Below, piece by piece: positions 38,101 through 38,652 of a stretch of DNA of 38,652 bases (position 1 is the stretch's first letter; each line of letters opens with the position of its first letter). The stretch covers positions 1 to 38,652 of the forward strand of contig JBQCIO010000167.1 in NCBI GenBank assembly GCA_051953655.1, in the 5' to 3' direction. The position numbers and the translations under genes were made by a program. This stretch comes from JBQCHF01 sp051953655 (lineage in GTDB: Bacteria; Actinomycetota; Actinomycetes; Motilibacterales; Motilibacteraceae). A model generated the notes under the pieces. It worked only from the letters and a program-made list of their open reading frames with translations. It had not been told where the DNA came from and did no database searches.

Positions 38101-38652
38101 CGAGCCCGCGTTCGAGCCCACCACCGAGCCCACCACCGAGCCGGCCACCGTGCTGGTGGACGAGCCCGCCGCGCCGGTCGCCGAGGCTCCCGCCGAGGTC
38201 GCGGGGGCGGACCTGCCCGTCGCGGCGCCCGCCGAGCCCCCCGTCGCCGAGCACAGCGTGCCGCGGCAGCCGTCGGCCCCGGTGGCCGACGCCGACCAGG
38301 CGCCGGTGACCGCGGCCGCTCCGACCGCACCGGTCTCCGACAGCTCGTCGGAGATGCGCGACGTGCTCCAGGAGCTCACCGCGTCCCTGGCGGCGACGGC
38401 CGACGCCCCGTCGGCCGAGGTCGCGCCGGCCTTCGAGGCTCCCGCCGCCGAGGCCGCCGCTCCCGAACCCCCCGCCCCTGAGCCGCCCGCCCCCTTCGTG
38501 ACCTTCCGCCCGGCCGTGGACGTGCTGCCGCAGCGCGGCGGCGGCCGCCGGGGCCGCAAGGGCCGCGGGGCCGAGCCGGTGGTCCCCTCGCCACAGCCCG
38601 TGGCGCCGCTGCCGTCCGCCGGGCTCGTCCCGCCGGTCTCCCCTGTCCACGC
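35144..38652 (+). CDS. NIT-domain sensor histidine kinase, conservon CvnA-like (3' end outside window)
   Basis: At least 1169 codons with no stop before the window edge. Membrane helix 1 (~12-31) and helix 2 (~308-330) flank a nitrate/nitrite-sensing NIT domain (LQSERTATVTYLMAG, YGALSTAIEANAQERDLLYAAY). A HAMP linker follows (RRIVAPLRRLTQAATRVG). The kinase core has the dimerisation segment FRLDHLATRMRRNAESLLVLAG (~447-468), the N-box AELLENATHFSNP (~520) and the G-box DYGLGMSEEE, ending near residue 620. A >540-residue Pro/Ala/Glu/Asp-rich, probably disordered tail follows, with tandem repeats and a basic island SRRSFFSFWRRRKHR. In Streptomyces conservons such kinases precede roadblock, DUF742 and GTPase genes; those would lie just outside. 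ATG 35144 begins the conserved MLRNLGIRSKLLALVAVP. Confidence 0.9.
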   Translation, partial: MLRNLGIRSKLLALVAVPMALLLAVSLVVVAGARSQAVRAKQVEDLIGASALLDQTVHALQSERTATVTYLMAGRKDPDGLLALARTKTDASLAAVREAIKGTDFAAISPSLAAGVAASAALHDQLPTSRKLVDQGASDVAALTGLYDRAIATDLGLDSVVADVAGDDQLARSVRAYGALSTAIEANAQERDLLYAAYSRQRMDDSTYQQFASLLGQQNLQLATFRQLGGTDARFALDKALAQADAFTLSDQRQAAGRLLRGEQAGDPTKVEQAEASRIGPLVQLEVATVSTVRDQASAAATTATQRALLVLALSLLGLFLAVLLALLMSRRIVAPLRRLTQAATRVGEQLPTMVERMQTPGEGPGVELEPVAVESKDEIGRLAEAFNVVNATTVEVAQEQAALRASIAEMFVNVARRNQVLLGRQLSFIDQLEQREEDPDQLDNLFRLDHLATRMRRNAESLLVLAGIDGNRRLRRPMPLSDVVRTAASEIEQYERVDLSATVDPPVSGRLALTTAHLLAELLENATHFSNPDTRVVVSSRLEENGVGLTITDYGLGMSEEEVEAANERIAHPPVTEIAVAQRLGFYVVGRLAQRLGASVRLRRGRSSGIVVDVLLPVEVFEPGAVPTLSPAEPVRALADALAEIPEEAPARPSTPDREPAPLPELADAAEPAVDRPVDTSVAAMAGAPVAGLEPAFEIDVRRPPADRPTPPLPSRGRSPLPARGRVGDVPAEQPAPAEPDVDAPAGPPAEADFAPDAVALEDSPALPSRSRTGGAGGHGAAAAPRGEGASEEPAEGDAAELVAEAQPAQADAAALADLADLAELADLAELAVAGSQDAVDDAMDDAGDEATEDAADASADDQPDEPVAEATAEHPVASADELDESETDADAGADATEVTDVADVTTVPAPDETGADPTDETTDVATDGTTDVATDDTTPEASLSSTDHPARHGSRRSFFSFWRRRKHRAEASEPVAELTSEPTTEPAFEPTTEPTTEPATVLVDEPAAPVAEAPAEVAGADLPVAAPAEPPVAEHSVPRQPSAPVADADQAPVTAAAPTAPVSDSSSEMRDVLQELTASLAATADAPSAEVAPAFEAPAAEAAAPEPPAPEPPAPFVTFRPAVDVLPQRGGGRRGRKGRGAEPVVPSPQPVAPLPSAGLVPPVSPVH
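37595..37639 (+). repeat. Five tandem 9-bp repeats in the kinase tail
   Basis: Units GCCGACCTG, GCCGACCTG, GCTGAGCTG, GCTGATCTG, GCTGAGCTG encode (Ala-Asp/Glu-Leu)5, a short Leu-spaced acidic stretch that may form a helix in the otherwise disordered tail. Confidence 0.8.
37907..37954 (+). repeat. Two tandem 24-bp repeats in the kinase tail
   Basis: Units 37907-37930 and 37931-37954 differ at one base and encode Glu/Gly-Thr-Thr-Asp-Val-Ala-Thr-Asp twice. Near-identity at the DNA level points to recent slippage. Confidence 0.85.
38090..38149 (+). repeat. Five tandem 12-bp repeats in the kinase tail
   Basis: Units of GAGCCCACCACC, with two variants, encode Glu-Pro-Thr-Thr type repeats. Together with the other repeats they show that the tail is expanding by slippage. 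Confidence 0.8.
38335..38353. repeat. 19-bp palindrome CTCCGAC-N5-GTCGGAG, copy 7
   Basis: Centre AGCTC, with arms extended by T/A (TCTCCGAC / GTCGGAGA). It lies in the disordered tail of the sensor kinase and reads Ser-Asp-Ser-Ser-Ser-Glu. Confidence 0.85.

Noticed and set aside
6855..38353. Explaining the 19-bp palindrome as a protein motif (Ser-Asp-x-x-Ser-Glu)
   Set aside because: The host proteins are unrelated, serine codons are always TCC then TCG although AGC is common here, and one copy in larC uses another phase (Leu-Arg-Leu-Val-Val-Gly-Glu). Conservation is therefore at the DNA level.
35045..38650. A 1201-codon open frame on the minus strand
   Set aside because: It is antisense to the sensor kinase, has no domain character (Gly/Arg/Val-rich) and is only open because of the high GC content; the plus-strand frame has clear NIT, HAMP and kinase motifs.
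1..38652. tRNA, rRNA, CRISPR, insertion sequences or prophage
   Set aside because: No cloverleaf or rRNA sequence, no regularly spaced identical repeats, and no transposase, integrase or phage structural gene was recognised.

Overview
The window is about 38.7 kb of very GC-rich DNA (roughly three quarters G+C) with almost exclusively G/C third codon positions and frequent GTG starts. It carries genes typical of Actinobacteria: a bacterial proteasome activator ending GQYL, DUF5926 and DUF4446 proteins, a NIT-domain conservon-type histidine kinase and GT87 mannosyltransferases. The mix would fit the Geodermatophilaceae/Frankia side of the phylum, but that placement is inference. No tRNA, rRNA, CRISPR array, insertion sequence or prophage is visible. 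It reads as ordinary chromosome.

Layout. 1-4.7 kb (+): the end of an ATPase with a winged-helix tail, a GlcD-type FAD oxidoreductase, a glycerophosphodiester phosphodiesterase, an RsbW-like ATPase and a SEC-C/DUF5926 protein. 4.7-10.6 kb: a structured, possibly RNA-encoding gap, then an envelope-glycan group (GT2 glycosyltransferase, polytopic mannosyltransferase, a membrane phosphodiesterase-like protein on the other strand, and a GT87 mannosyltransferase). 10.6-13.7 kb (-): a tightly overlapping larB-larC-channel-like operon for nickel-pincer cofactor synthesis. 14.1-15.6 kb (+): DUF4446 and pheA. 15.7-19.2 kb (-): two PAP2 phosphatases, a lipid/diacylglycerol kinase and a YihY membrane protein. 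19.2-22.9 kb (+): serS, two tandem HAD phosphatases and a SET-domain protein. 23.3-25.1 kb (+): a lone MreB/Hsp70-like ATPase and an endonuclease/exonuclease/phosphatase protein. 25.1-31.2 kb (-): a single-chain SEDS-transpeptidase fusion (RodA-PBP2 in one polypeptide), a membrane pseudokinase, a methyltransferase overlapping a TetR remnant, and bpa. 31.3-34.8 kb: a cysteine-desulfurase-like PLP enzyme (+), a quinone oxidoreductase (-) and moeA (-). 35.1 kb to the end (+): a giant NIT histidine kinase, cut by the window edge.

The most unusual signal is not a gene. A 19-bp palindrome, CTCCGAC-N5-GTCGGAG, occurs seven times exactly and once with one mismatch. Every copy lies in a predicted coding sequence, the centre always differs, and seven of the eight copies lie in the phase that reads Ser-Asp-x-x-Ser-Glu. 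Chance predicts far fewer than one copy, so it looks like a dispersed recognition site or palindromic element.

Other non-coding structure includes three intergenic hairpins sharing a GGGCACC/GGTGCCC core, three nested hairpins built on TGATCA or CGATCA arms, a 103-bp inverted-repeat block between larB and the DUF4446 gene, and a helically phased CGTCC array ahead of the sensor kinase. There is also a recurring -10-like hexamer exactly 6-8 nt before start codons, suggesting widespread leaderless transcription.
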